DNA from: an uncultured Prevotella sp.
GTDB lineage: Bacteria > Bacteroidota > Bacteroidia > Bacteroidales > Bacteroidaceae
NCBI GenBank assembly: GCA_944321295.1
Contig: CALUKU010000010.1
Span: 1-64,000 of the forward strand
Direction: 5' to 3'
Length of the DNA stretch: 64,000 nt
In this document: piece after piece, positions 1 through 7,555 of the stretch
How the letters are laid out: each line of letters opens with the position of its first letter
Numbering within the stretch: the first letter of the stretch is position 1
Position numbers and translations under genes: made by a program
The notes under the pieces: generated by a model
Told to the model about the DNA's origin: nothing
The model's input: only the letters and a program-made list of their open reading frames with translations
Database searches by the model: none

Positions 1-975
1 GAAGACTTGGATAATGCCACATTCGATTTGTTCCGCAAGTATGCCAAACGGAGCGGACGCATGGAGGAAGCGGACTTAATGGACGATAATCATGGACTGT
101 TGGAGAAGCTCCGACTTTATGAGGGCAGTTATCTGAAACGTGCTGCCGCATTGCTGTTTCATACCGACCCGGAAAAGTATATAACCGGAGCGTTTGTAAA
201 AGTCGGTTTCTTCCGTGAAGGCATGGATTTGGTGTATCAGGACGAAGTGCATGGCAATCTGTTCCAGCAAATCATGAAGCTGATGGATTTGCTGTGTACC
301 AAATACATGAAAGCCATCATTACCTACGAAGGTATCCAACGGATAGAAACATTGCCCATGCCTCGTGAGGCACTGCGTGAAGCGTTATTGAATGCTTGCA
401 TCAACAAAGATTATGCAGAACCTTCTCCCATTCAAATCCGCGTGTATGAAAACAAGCTGGAGATAATAAACGGTGGTGTATTGCCCGAAGGATGGACGGT
501 GGAAACCTTATTGTCCTCACATCGAAGCATGCCTTACAACCCGGATATTGCCAATACGTTCTTCCGTGTAGGTGAGATTGAAGCATGGGGACGCGGTATT
601 GAGCGCATTATCACGGCTTGTAAGAATGACGGATTCTCCACGCCGGACTTCCGCTATGACGCTTCGGGTATCTGGACAACATTCAAGTTTGAGTATCCGG
701 AAAGAGCTATTATTCAAAGCGGGCCAGAAACGACCCAAAAGAGTGACCAGAAAACGACCAGAAAGCGACCAGAAAGCGATCAAAGTAAACAGGAAGATGC
801 TATTATTGAACTTCTTAAAGGGAATCCCTATATTTCAAGAAAAGAGATTTCTGGTCGATTGGGACTACATGACAGCAGTGTGAAAAGGCGATTAGCTTCA
901 CTTCAAGAGAAAGGAACAATTAAGCGTGTAGGACCGGATAAAGGTGGTCATTGGGAAGTCCAAAAAGGATTTTGA
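1..975 (+). CDS. ATP-binding protein, HATPase_c_4 / COG2865 type, with C-terminal winged helix (5' end outside window)
   Basis: The frame is open from base 1, so the true start lies upstream. The visible 324 residues contain a GHKL-like ATPase segment: an N-box-like stretch EALLNACINKDY near residue 128, an EIINGG stretch near 156 and GRGIERI near 201. A winged helix follows at about residues 270-315 (EISGRLGLHDSSVKRRLASL). This layout is that of the AlbA_2 / RecG-like putative transcriptional regulators, whose AlbA domain would lie in the missing part. The linker around residues 240-260 is rich in Lys, Thr and Gln. Base composition is clearly AT-richer than the genes to the right, which suggests accessory DNA. 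Its biochemical role is not known; regulators of this class are often found in mobile or defence-related islands. Confidence 0.75.
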   Translation, partial: EDLDNATFDLFRKYAKRSGRMEEADLMDDNHGLLEKLRLYEGSYLKRAAALLFHTDPEKYITGAFVKVGFFREGMDLVYQDEVHGNLFQQIMKLMDLLCTKYMKAIITYEGIQRIETLPMPREALREALLNACINKDYAEPSPIQIRVYENKLEIINGGVLPEGWTVETLLSSHRSMPYNPDIANTFFRVGEIEAWGRGIERIITACKNDGFSTPDFRYDASGIWTTFKFEYPERAIIQSGPETTQKSDQKTTRKRPESDQSKQEDAIIELLKGNPYISRKEISGRLGLHDSSVKRRLASLQEKGTIKRVGPDKGGHWEVQKGF

Positions 976-1028
976 ACCAAGGTGGAGAAGTTTTCATGAT
1001 TACATGCCTGACTTTCAAAAGAAAGTTG

Positions 1029-1233
1029 TATATTTGTAGTCAATAAAGGAAACCTCCACGCAATCTGACGCAGAACGCTGCAACAATCCGGTGGAGCAAT
1101 AGCGGGAGATTATACTACTTGCTGAATCATAAATCAAAGATATTCAGCCACTTGGAGGAATAGTTCGATTCCTGGTGGTACCACATCAAAAAAGAGTTGT
1201 CCGACTGACAACTCTTTTTTGGTTTACCACCAG
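1029..1233 (+). ncRNA. Candidate structured small RNA ending in a nested terminator
   Basis: A -7-like box TATATTTG lies at 1029-1036; no clear TTTG is seen at the expected -33 distance. The following 190 bases hold a row of hairpins: CTCCAC (1054-1059) with GTGGAG (1091-1096), enclosing GCAG/CTGC at 1070-1081; GCTGAAT (1121-1127) with ATTCAGC (1142-1148); GGAAT (1157-1161) with ATTCC (1168-1172); and a terminal double hairpin, outer arms 1172-1180 and 1225-1233, inner arms 1188-1201 and 1207-1220, ending in T6. No convincing reading frame covers it. It could be a free-standing RNA, the leader of the DUF4421 gene, or the structured end of a mobile element. Confidence 0.4.
1188..1220 (+). terminator. 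Intrinsic terminator, perfect 14-bp stem
   Basis: The arms at 1188-1201 and 1207-1220 are exact reverse complements around a 5-base loop. The left arm starts with A6 and the right arm ends with T6, so it can work in both directions. A second inverted repeat, CTGGTGGTA at 1172-1180 and TACCACCAG at 1225-1233, encloses it. Confidence 0.75.
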
Positions 1234-1264
1234 CGATACGAAAGACAAACTTTACACAAAGAAA

Positions 1265-2254
1265 ATGCGCATACCTACGGCCATAGCAACATTTATCATG
1301 TGCGCCGCCGGCTTACCGGCCGCGGCACAGACGGGCTTAGCAGGGCGCATAGACAGCGTACTTGCGATGCGTGAAGCCAAGGCCATGGCGAAATATGACA
1401 CGGCATACATCGGCAAGCCTGGCAGCAAATGGATGGTAAAGCTACGCCTGAACGCTTCAGGAACAGATCTTAACTCAAGGGGAAACATTGACGGAGCGGC
1501 GTTTAATACCAAACTGAAAGCTGAACCGAAGAATACAATCGGCGGCGCCGTAAGCTACCGCGGCCTGTCGCTCGGCTTTGCCATCAACCCGGCAAAGCTT
1601 GCCGGACGCAACAAAGACAACGAATTCACGCTCAGCACCTACGGCAACCGCATGGGAGCGGACTTGGTTTACACTTCGTCAAAAACATTCAGCGGAACAT
1701 TAGAGAACGCAGGCAAAACCTACGACATCGAAGCAGGCAAGGTAAGCATGAACGTGCTTCAAGTGAACGCCTACTACGCCTTCAGCCACCGCCGCTTCTC
1801 GTTCCCGGCAGCGTTCAGCCAGTCGCAGGTACAGAAGCGTAGCCACGGGTCGTGGTTGCTGGGCCTGTCGGCCTTCGCCGGACGCATCCGCACTGACGCC
1901 GAAATCATGCCCGGAACGCCAGGTACACGGCTGTCGGTAATCAGCGTGGGCGTCGGCGGCGGCTATGCATACAACTTCGTCATAAAGAGTAAGTGGCTGT
2001 TGCACATCTCGGCCGTGCCACACATCGTAGTGTATTCACGCAACAGGCTCACGGTAGACGACGTGCGGCAGCGCGCCCCTTTCAAGTTTCCGTCGCTAAT
2101 CAACGTCGGCCGCATGGCCATGGTGCGCAACTTCAAGAACAGCTTCTTAGGCGCATCGGCCGTAGTTAACTTATGGCAGCAGGGCGACGCCGACAGGATG
2201 ATGATTGAATGTATTAAATGGCGGGCAAGGCTGTTTTACGGCATAAGGTTCTGA
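1265..2254 (+). CDS. DUF4421-type outer membrane protein
   Basis: The protein has 329 residues from the ATG at 1265. A longer frame exists upstream, but only this ATG puts a signal peptide at the N-terminus (MRIPTAIATFIMCAAGLPAAA, cut before Gln22). The mature part has alternating aromatic and small residues typical of beta-strands and ends in a C-terminal aromatic (YGIRF), as expected for an outer membrane barrel. The region around residues 28-50 (MAKYDTAYIGKPGSKWMVKL) resembles the start of DUF4421 proteins of Bacteroidales. Function is unknown. It stands alone, begins right after a terminator, and is followed by about 800 bases of repeats. Confidence 0.7.
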   Translation: MRIPTAIATFIMCAAGLPAAAQTGLAGRIDSVLAMREAKAMAKYDTAYIGKPGSKWMVKLRLNASGTDLNSRGNIDGAAFNTKLKAEPKNTIGGAVSYRGLSLGFAINPAKLAGRNKDNEFTLSTYGNRMGADLVYTSSKTFSGTLENAGKTYDIEAGKVSMNVLQVNAYYAFSHRRFSFPAAFSQSQVQKRSHGSWLLGLSAFAGRIRTDAEIMPGTPGTRLSVISVGVGGGYAYNFVIKSKWLLHISAVPHIVVYSRNRLTVDDVRQRAPFKFPSLINVGRMAMVRNFKNSFLGASAVVNLWQQGDADRMMIECIKWRARLFYGIRF

Positions 2255-2599
2255 GAAGACCTTTTTATTCACAAAAAACGATTAGACACGACTCTTTAAG
2301 ACATAAACTTATACCGAACTCACATATATAAATCGAGCACGGATTTAATATCACAACGTCACATCCGCACGCATATCGCTGATTATCAACGGTTTAAACC
2401 GTGACATTACGTATGTATCCACCGTCACCACTATCACAAGACGACATGAAGCGTGACGGTTGGTGAAAGTGGAACGGCTCATAATGTCACCACGTAACAC
2501 CATGGCTTTCAAAGCCTTACGCCGCATTGTGATATTGTGACATTAAAAATACGTCTGTTCAATATAAGACTTATTCATTTGCAAACATTTCAAATAAAG
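2255..2599. other. Intergenic region with repeated TGTGACATTA motifs
   Basis: No gene was seen. TGTGACATTA-like words recur in both directions (near 2400, 2484 and 2538), along with GTTTAAAC near 2392. These might be remnants of a repeat or binding sites, but nothing in the sequence says which. Confidence 0.3.
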
Positions 2600-2708
2600 T
2601 AGGGACATAATTTATTATGTACACATGTTCTGAAGGAACGTTATTATGTACAAAATCGGTTAAATACGCCTCTTTGGGGCGTGCGGACATAATAAATTAT
2701 GTCCCTAC
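2600..2708. repeat. TAGGGACATAAT palindromic element, copy A
   Basis: The element begins TAGGGACATAATTTATTATG and ends with the near-exact reverse complement (ATAATAAATTATGTCCCTA at about 2689-2707). The inner part carries a GTTCTGAAGGAAC hairpin and an ATACGCCTCTTTGGGGCGTG stem. Five further copies or part copies occur in the window. It has no coding capacity, so it resembles a MITE or a bacterial interspersed palindrome. Confidence 0.75.
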
Positions 2709-2850
2709 GAGAGGGTTTCCATTATACAGAAACTCACATTAAAACCGCAAATAAAAATTGTTTTTCGGTTTGTAAAATGCCGCTTTTTGCGTCTCCGTTT
2801 GCCGCTTTTCACAATGCAAAAGGACACGTTTTACATCGTGAAAGGCGCCT

Positions 2851-2922
2851 TCTTAATATGCACAAAATCGGCTAAATACGCCTCTTCGCGGCGTGCGGAC
2901 ATAATAAATCATGTCCCTACGA
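2851..2922. repeat. TAGGGACATAAT palindromic element, right half only (copy B)
   Basis: Only the right part is present: AAATACGCCTCTTCGCGGCG, then GTGCGGACATAATAAATCAT and GTCCCTACGAG. It lies about 150 bases after copy A in the same direction. The left arm is missing and the preceding bases carry an unrelated ACACGTTTTACATCGTGAAAG stretch, so this copy looks truncated. Confidence 0.65.
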
Positions 2923-3003
2923 GGGGTGTTTCCTTTATACCGAACCCACGTAAATTCACAAGAAACCGAACTCTCGAAACTTACCCCAGAAACAAACAAA
3001 AAA

Positions 3004-3039
3004 CCGCTTGCACGGCTCTTCATGTTTCCGTGCAAGCGG
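3004..3039 (-). terminator. Terminator after susF
   Basis: CCGCTTGCACGG (3004-3015) and CCGTGCAAGCGG (3028-3039) form a perfect 12-bp stem. On the minus strand it is followed by a T-rich run (TTTTTTGTTTG), which makes it an intrinsic terminator 25 bases after the susF stop. Confidence 0.85.
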
Positions 3040-3063
3040 TCTTGATTTATGACCTAAATATCT

Positions 3064-4527
3064 TTACTCTGCTATGAAGACATACTGCATCGTTATGTCG
3101 TTGAAGTAGATACTGTATGTTCCGGCAGGCACGGTGATGTTGTCGCCACCGGCAGTACATGTGCCATAGTTCTGGTCGGCGATGTTGGCGCCGCTGCCCC
3201 AGTTGGTATCCCACTTTCCGTCAACACGGAACTTCAGTTTGCCGTCGGCAGCAACGGTAGTCTTTACGTACCAGTTGTGCGGAGTAACCTGCGTCATCAC
3301 GATGTCGGCGTTGTCGGCCCAGCCGGTAATGTCGCCTGAAATGCCGACCGAAGCATACTCTGCAGGATTCTGGTCGCTGCACATCGTCCAGGTGTATGTC
3401 ATCGTAGACATGTCGATGGTGAAGGTGTAATAACCCTCTGACGGAGCTGATATTGCCTGTGCGGCGCCGTCGCCTACAATCTTGCCTGACTCCGAGCTGT
3501 CGCCGTCAACCTGCGAGCCGTATGCCTTGCCGTCGTTGCCCCATCCGTCGGAAGCCCAGAACTTCAAGTCCCATGCGCCGGTCCACTTCGTGGTGTAGCT
3601 CTGCTGGGTTGCGGTAGAGGGATAGAAGGCGCATGTCTTTCCCGTAGCAGGGTCGTTGTTCCAGCCCTGCACGGCGCCATACACGTAATACGTGGCGGCC
3701 ATCGGCTCGATGGTGTAAGTATAGTCGAGCATGTTGATGGTCATGCGGTACATGCCTGCGTTCTCAATGCGTCCTGCGCCTACTCCGGCCTGGGCTACGA
3801 GCGTGCCGCTGAGCGCCGGGTCGCCGTCGGTGGCAACACCTACCACGCCGTCAGCGCCCTCATGCCAGAAGTCGCCGCTGTCGAGGTTGCCCTGCGGGAT
3901 GATCTTCCAGCTGCCGCTTCCCGTAGCTGTGAAGGTAACGGTGAACACGGGGTCGGCGTAAACGTCCTCGCCCGAGTGGCTGAACAATACTACGTGGTCA
4001 GCGTCCCATCCGCCCGTAACGTCGCCTACGAGATAGTAAGCCGAAGCGATGTATGGAGCCTCGGGCGTTGCGGTGATGGTTATCTTGCCCGCGTCAACGC
4101 GGAAGGCCTGGCCGTTGATAATCATATTAGTGTAAACCTGGGCTGACATGTCGCGCGCCTCGGGGCGCTTGCCGAAGTATCCCTCAACCGTATTGGCAAG
4201 GTCAGCCTTTGCCACGCGGCCCTCGGCGTCAACCTCGAGCGTAGTAACCGTGGCCGACGAGCCGTCGGCGGGGAGCAGCTCCATGCGGGTGTTCTCAACA
4301 ACGGCGCCGTCAGGCAGCGTGCCCGACAGCGTGAGCACTTGCACGCTGTCACCCGTAACAGCGGCCAAATCAACCGCTCCGGAGGCTGCCGCCGTGTATC
4401 CGGGCAGGGTGATTGCATCTTCCTGCGGATTGGTCTGCGGACTTGCCCAGTCGTCAAAATCTCCGTCGCACGCAACGAAGGTCATGGCAGAAAGGAGCAA
4501 ACCGCCAAAAAGCATTATCTTTTTCAT
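3064..4527 (-). CDS. susF: SusF-like outer membrane starch-binding lipoprotein
   Basis: The protein has 487 residues, close to the 485 of SusF from Bacteroides thetaiotaomicron. The lipobox FVAC puts the lipidated Cys at residue 20, followed by DGDFDD, an acid-rich stretch of the kind that sends Bacteroidota lipoproteins to the cell surface. After an N-terminal Ig-like region come repeated carbohydrate-binding modules with Trp/Tyr-rich strands; the last (about 395-487) contains GDITGWADNAD, LKFRVDGKWDTNWGSG and GTYSIYFNDITMQY. SusF binds starch but does not cut it, and helps the SusCD importer. It is the last gene of susCDEF and is followed by a terminator. Sugar specificity is inferred from family and gene order, not shown directly. 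Confidence 0.85.
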   Translation of the reverse strand: MKKIMLFGGLLLSAMTFVACDGDFDDWASPQTNPQEDAITLPGYTAAASGAVDLAAVTGDSVQVLTLSGTLPDGAVVENTRMELLPADGSSATVTTLEVDAEGRVAKADLANTVEGYFGKRPEARDMSAQVYTNMIINGQAFRVDAGKITITATPEAPYIASAYYLVGDVTGGWDADHVVLFSHSGEDVYADPVFTVTFTATGSGSWKIIPQGNLDSGDFWHEGADGVVGVATDGDPALSGTLVAQAGVGAGRIENAGMYRMTINMLDYTYTIEPMAATYYVYGAVQGWNNDPATGKTCAFYPSTATQQSYTTKWTGAWDLKFWASDGWGNDGKAYGSQVDGDSSESGKIVGDGAAQAISAPSEGYYTFTIDMSTMTYTWTMCSDQNPAEYASVGISGDITGWADNADIVMTQVTPHNWYVKTTVAADGKLKFRVDGKWDTNWGSGANIADQNYGTCTAGGDNITVPAGTYSIYFNDITMQYVFIAE

Positions 4528-4567
4528 AACGATTTTCTTTTATTGTTATAAGTTATCAGGTTAAGGA

Positions 4568-4608
4568 GCTTACGGCCGGTGTCCGTCTTCGGCCCCACGG
4601 CCGTAAGC
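4568..4608 (-). other. Intercistronic hairpin between susE and susF
   Basis: GCTTACGGCCG (4568-4578) pairs perfectly with CGGCCGTAAGC (4598-4608). There is no long T-run after it on the minus strand, so it is more likely an mRNA-stabilising or partial-termination hairpin that sets the susE/susF ratio than a full terminator. Confidence 0.65.
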
Positions 4609-4627
4609 CCTTGTCTGTTTTTACAGG

Positions 4628-5800
4628 TTACTCTACGCGGCCCATGTCGTTGTCGAAGTCGACATAGAGCTTCTGCCCAGCCGTGCATGTCACGGCGTAG
4701 TCGCTGCCTATCTCACTCCAGCTGTCAACGATGTTGGCGTTGCGGAAGTAGAGGTTGCCGTCATACAGCGTGAATTCTGTCTGCCACCACTGCGTTCCGG
4801 GTATCTTGATGTAAGCACGAAGCTCGCCGCCCGTAGCGAAGGCCGGTGAAACCCACTCGCCGCTTGCGTCGGCAGGCGCCGTCAAAGCCCAGTTGGGGTC
4901 GGGGTCGTTCCATGCTCCGGCTGCCACGTGGCCCGTAACGTAAGCAGTGCCGGGATAAACCGTGAGCTTAGCGCGCACTGAGTTGTCCTCTATCGAGAAG
5001 GCAATCTGCAGGGCGTACCATCCGGCGTTGGCGAACGCAATGCCACCGTCGGCGCCCTCGCTCAGTCCGGCGTTGGCCTGGTCGTCAACGGTTGTGAACG
5101 TCCAGCCGTTGTCCTGAGTGTCGGCGTTGGCTCCCCACTTCAGCGTAGAGCCGGCAGCCATGTAAACCATTCCGTAGTAGTTGTTCTCAAGGTTGTAGAT
5201 GGGAGCAAGCTTCTTGGCGTCGCCTCCGCCGCGGATTGACGGGCCTGCGACGTAAGCCTCCTTAGGCATCTCGGCAACATAAGAAACAACCACCTGCGGC
5301 AGCTCTATCACGTTAGAGTAGCAGTAGCCAACCTCCGAGCCGTAGATATGCGCAACAAGGCGGATATACACGGGCATGGGGTCGTTAGAGGGGCTTGCGC
5401 CGCCGTTAGCCAGCTGGTAAAGCGACACTACGGCGCTGTTAAGCTCTGATGCGACGACGGTCATATTTGCCTCCTGGCAAGTATTTGCCAGCGTCGTGTA
5501 GCTGATGTTCTCGGGCACGTCGAGGCTTGCCACGTCCTTGAAGGCAGGGTCAATAGACACCTGCACCTCGTAAACCGTTGCGGCGGGGAAGCCGTAAGCC
5601 GGCTGCGACGTCGTAAGGTTCACGCCCGTGCTGTTGGCCAAATCGTAAACGTTGCCGGCATAGGCAGGCGTGTTGAGCACGAACGTTTCGGGCGTCTGCA
5701 ATGTCGGGTTGCTGTCGTCGTCGGTTTCGCATGACGTCATAAGCGGCAGCACCGCCAACGCCATCACCGGGACGAGCAGGCTTTTTATAATATTTTTCAT
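4628..5800 (-). CDS. susE: SusE-like outer membrane starch-binding lipoprotein
   Basis: At 390 residues it matches the usual SusE length (387 in B. thetaiotaomicron). The lipobox is MTSC with Cys24, followed by ETDDD, an acid-rich surface-export signal. Residues about 35-150 look like the SusE N-terminal Ig-like domain (TPETFVLNTPAYAGNVYDLA). The C-terminal half contains two carbohydrate-binding modules with GGGDAKKLAPIYNLENNYY and GTQWWQTEFTLYDGNLYFRN type strands. It should bind starch or malto-oligosaccharides at the cell surface. It lies 41 bases after susD and about 100 bases before susF, the classical order. The C-terminus ends abruptly at DMGRVE. Confidence 0.83.
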   Translation of the reverse strand: MKNIIKSLLVPVMALAVLPLMTSCETDDDSNPTLQTPETFVLNTPAYAGNVYDLANSTGVNLTTSQPAYGFPAATVYEVQVSIDPAFKDVASLDVPENISYTTLANTCQEANMTVVASELNSAVVSLYQLANGGASPSNDPMPVYIRLVAHIYGSEVGYCYSNVIELPQVVVSYVAEMPKEAYVAGPSIRGGGDAKKLAPIYNLENNYYGMVYMAAGSTLKWGANADTQDNGWTFTTVDDQANAGLSEGADGGIAFANAGWYALQIAFSIEDNSVRAKLTVYPGTAYVTGHVAAGAWNDPDPNWALTAPADASGEWVSPAFATGGELRAYIKIPGTQWWQTEFTLYDGNLYFRNANIVDSWSEIGSDYAVTCTAGQKLYVDFDNDMGRVE

Positions 5801-5841
5801 AATCGTTTTCCTTTTAATTGATTATTGCAAAAACCACTAAA

Positions 5842-7515
5842 TTAATAACCCGGAGTAGGAGTAAGGTTGCTGTTGTTGTTAAGGTCGGTGTCCGGGAAAG
5901 GATAAACGTCGTAATGAGAGTAGACGTTCGTACCCGTTGCAGAACCGCCCTTCCAGTCCCAAAGATACTTGTTGCCGGTGAAGCAGTCGAAACGCCTCAG
6001 GTCGCTGCGGCGGCGTCCCTCAAGGTAGAACTCGCGGCACCACTCGTCGAGGATGTCCATCTCTGAGTTGATGGAGGGCAGACGGGTAGCGTGCGCACGG
6101 TCGCGCAGAACGTTGATGTCGGCCAACGCGTCGTTGAGATTGCGGCTCTTGCGCCACTTAGCCTCAGCGCGGATGAGGTACATCTCGGCGTAACGGAACA
6201 GGGGGATGTCCGTGTCGGGCCAGCTCGTGTCGCTAACCCTGCCGTTGTCTGAGCGGATGTTGCTCCACTTTACGATCGAGATACCGTCGGTGAACGTCGT
6301 GATGGCGTCTGTGCCGTTCTTGCGGATACCGCCGCCACGGCCTGCGTAGAACAGGGCGCGGTCGTCGCCTGCGGCTGCGGTAATCTGGTCGGTAGACGAA
6401 CCGTCCTGCATGTCGAGGGCCTTGATTTCGGCCTCTGAAGCTCCGGCGGGCGCCTCCTCGGTAGACATAGGTATGTCGCCTGCGGGGAAGAACTTGTCAA
6501 CCATTGACTTGCGGGCGAACAGACAGCTCCAAGGAGCAATAGCCAGACCTACGTCGGGCATGCCTGAAATCCTCGTGGCGAGCACCAGATAGGTAGAGCC
6601 TCCGTAGTTTCTCGTGCGTGCTCCGTCCTGGCGTATTGGCAGTATGGTTTCCCTCATTGCCTGCTCGTTCTCGTCGTTGTCGGCCATGAAGAGCTGCTCG
6701 TAACCCGTGTAGCCGTTATCGTTGGTTCTGGTTGACAGCTCGTAAGCTCTGCTCTGCTCAAGCTTGTTGCAATATTCAATAGCCTTGTCATAGTCGGGCT
6801 TGCCGGTGTAAGTTTCAGAGTTGAGCGCCAGGCGTGCGTGCAGCAGGTAAGCCGCACCGCGATCGGCACGTCCGTACTCGCCGCCGGGCTTGCTGTAAGT
6901 GCCCACCTCAGCCATCATAGGCTCAATCTCGGTAAGCTCCTGGTCAATCCAGTCGTAAATCTGCTGGGCGGTGTACTCAACGGGAAGCTCTGTGATGTTG
7001 AACTCCGTCTTGAAAGGCACCTTGCCGAAGAGGTCGAGCAGATACCAATAGTGAAGGGCGCGGAGAAAGCGCACCTCGGCACGATACAGGCGGTTGGCCT
7101 CGTTGTCTTCAACCTGCTGGAGGTAGCTGTTGAACAGGGTGATGTCATACGTCAGACGGGTGTAAGCCCATCCCACGCGCACGCTGCTCGAGTTCCACTG
7201 CATGTAGGTAAGCTGAGGAATGTCCGGGTTGTCCTGCCAAGCCCACGCGCACTCGTCGGTGGGCAGCTCCTGCAGGTTGAACGTAGTACGATAGAAGCCC
7301 GACTCACCCTCATCGTCGCTAAGGTCACCCTTGCCGGCAGGACCGGCCTGGCCGGTAAGGCCGAGCGTAGAATAGCATTTTGCCAGCACTCCCATCGGGT
7401 CGGCCGAGGGCGACGACTGCGGGTCGATAGAGCTGATGTCCAAATCATTGACACAGCCCGTCAGCCCCACAGTAAGCACGGCTGCAGCGATTGATTTAAA
7501 AAATATCTTTTTCAT
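5842..7515 (-). CDS. susD: SusD-like nutrient-binding outer membrane lipoprotein (copy 1)
   Basis: The start is taken at the ATG giving MKKIFFKSIAAAVLTVGLTG with lipidated Cys21; an in-frame ATG four codons upstream (7527) is possible. The 557-residue protein has the RagB/SusD layout: N-terminal segment ADPMGVLAKCYSTLGLTGQ, helical TPR core (NRLYRAEVRFLRALHYWYLLD, about 140-165) and the C-terminal RAEAKWRKSRNLNDALADIN and EFYLEGRRRSDLRRFDCF motifs. It forms the lid of the SusC pore and hands glycans to it. It is 40 bases downstream of susC copy 1 and belongs to the susCDEF operon. Confidence 0.92.
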   Translation of the reverse strand: MKKIFFKSIAAAVLTVGLTGCVNDLDISSIDPQSSPSADPMGVLAKCYSTLGLTGQAGPAGKGDLSDDEGESGFYRTTFNLQELPTDECAWAWQDNPDIPQLTYMQWNSSSVRVGWAYTRLTYDITLFNSYLQQVEDNEANRLYRAEVRFLRALHYWYLLDLFGKVPFKTEFNITELPVEYTAQQIYDWIDQELTEIEPMMAEVGTYSKPGGEYGRADRGAAYLLHARLALNSETYTGKPDYDKAIEYCNKLEQSRAYELSTRTNDNGYTGYEQLFMADNDENEQAMRETILPIRQDGARTRNYGGSTYLVLATRISGMPDVGLAIAPWSCLFARKSMVDKFFPAGDIPMSTEEAPAGASEAEIKALDMQDGSSTDQITAAAGDDRALFYAGRGGGIRKNGTDAITTFTDGISIVKWSNIRSDNGRVSDTSWPDTDIPLFRYAEMYLIRAEAKWRKSRNLNDALADINVLRDRAHATRLPSINSEMDILDEWCREFYLEGRRRSDLRRFDCFTGNKYLWDWKGGSATGTNVYSHYDVYPFPDTDLNNNSNLTPTPGY

Positions 7516-7555
7516 TGTCAATGTCATTTATTATTATAAATACGAAAACACAACC

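Noticed and set aside
1155..1185. tRNA or tmRNA 3' end (GTTCGATTCC followed by TACCACA)
   Set aside because: The T-loop would have six bases, the acceptor strand has no partner upstream, and no anticodon arm fits.
1175..1264. Upstream extension of the DUF4421 protein
   Set aside because: The extra 30 codons run through the terminator hairpin and would hide the signal peptide.
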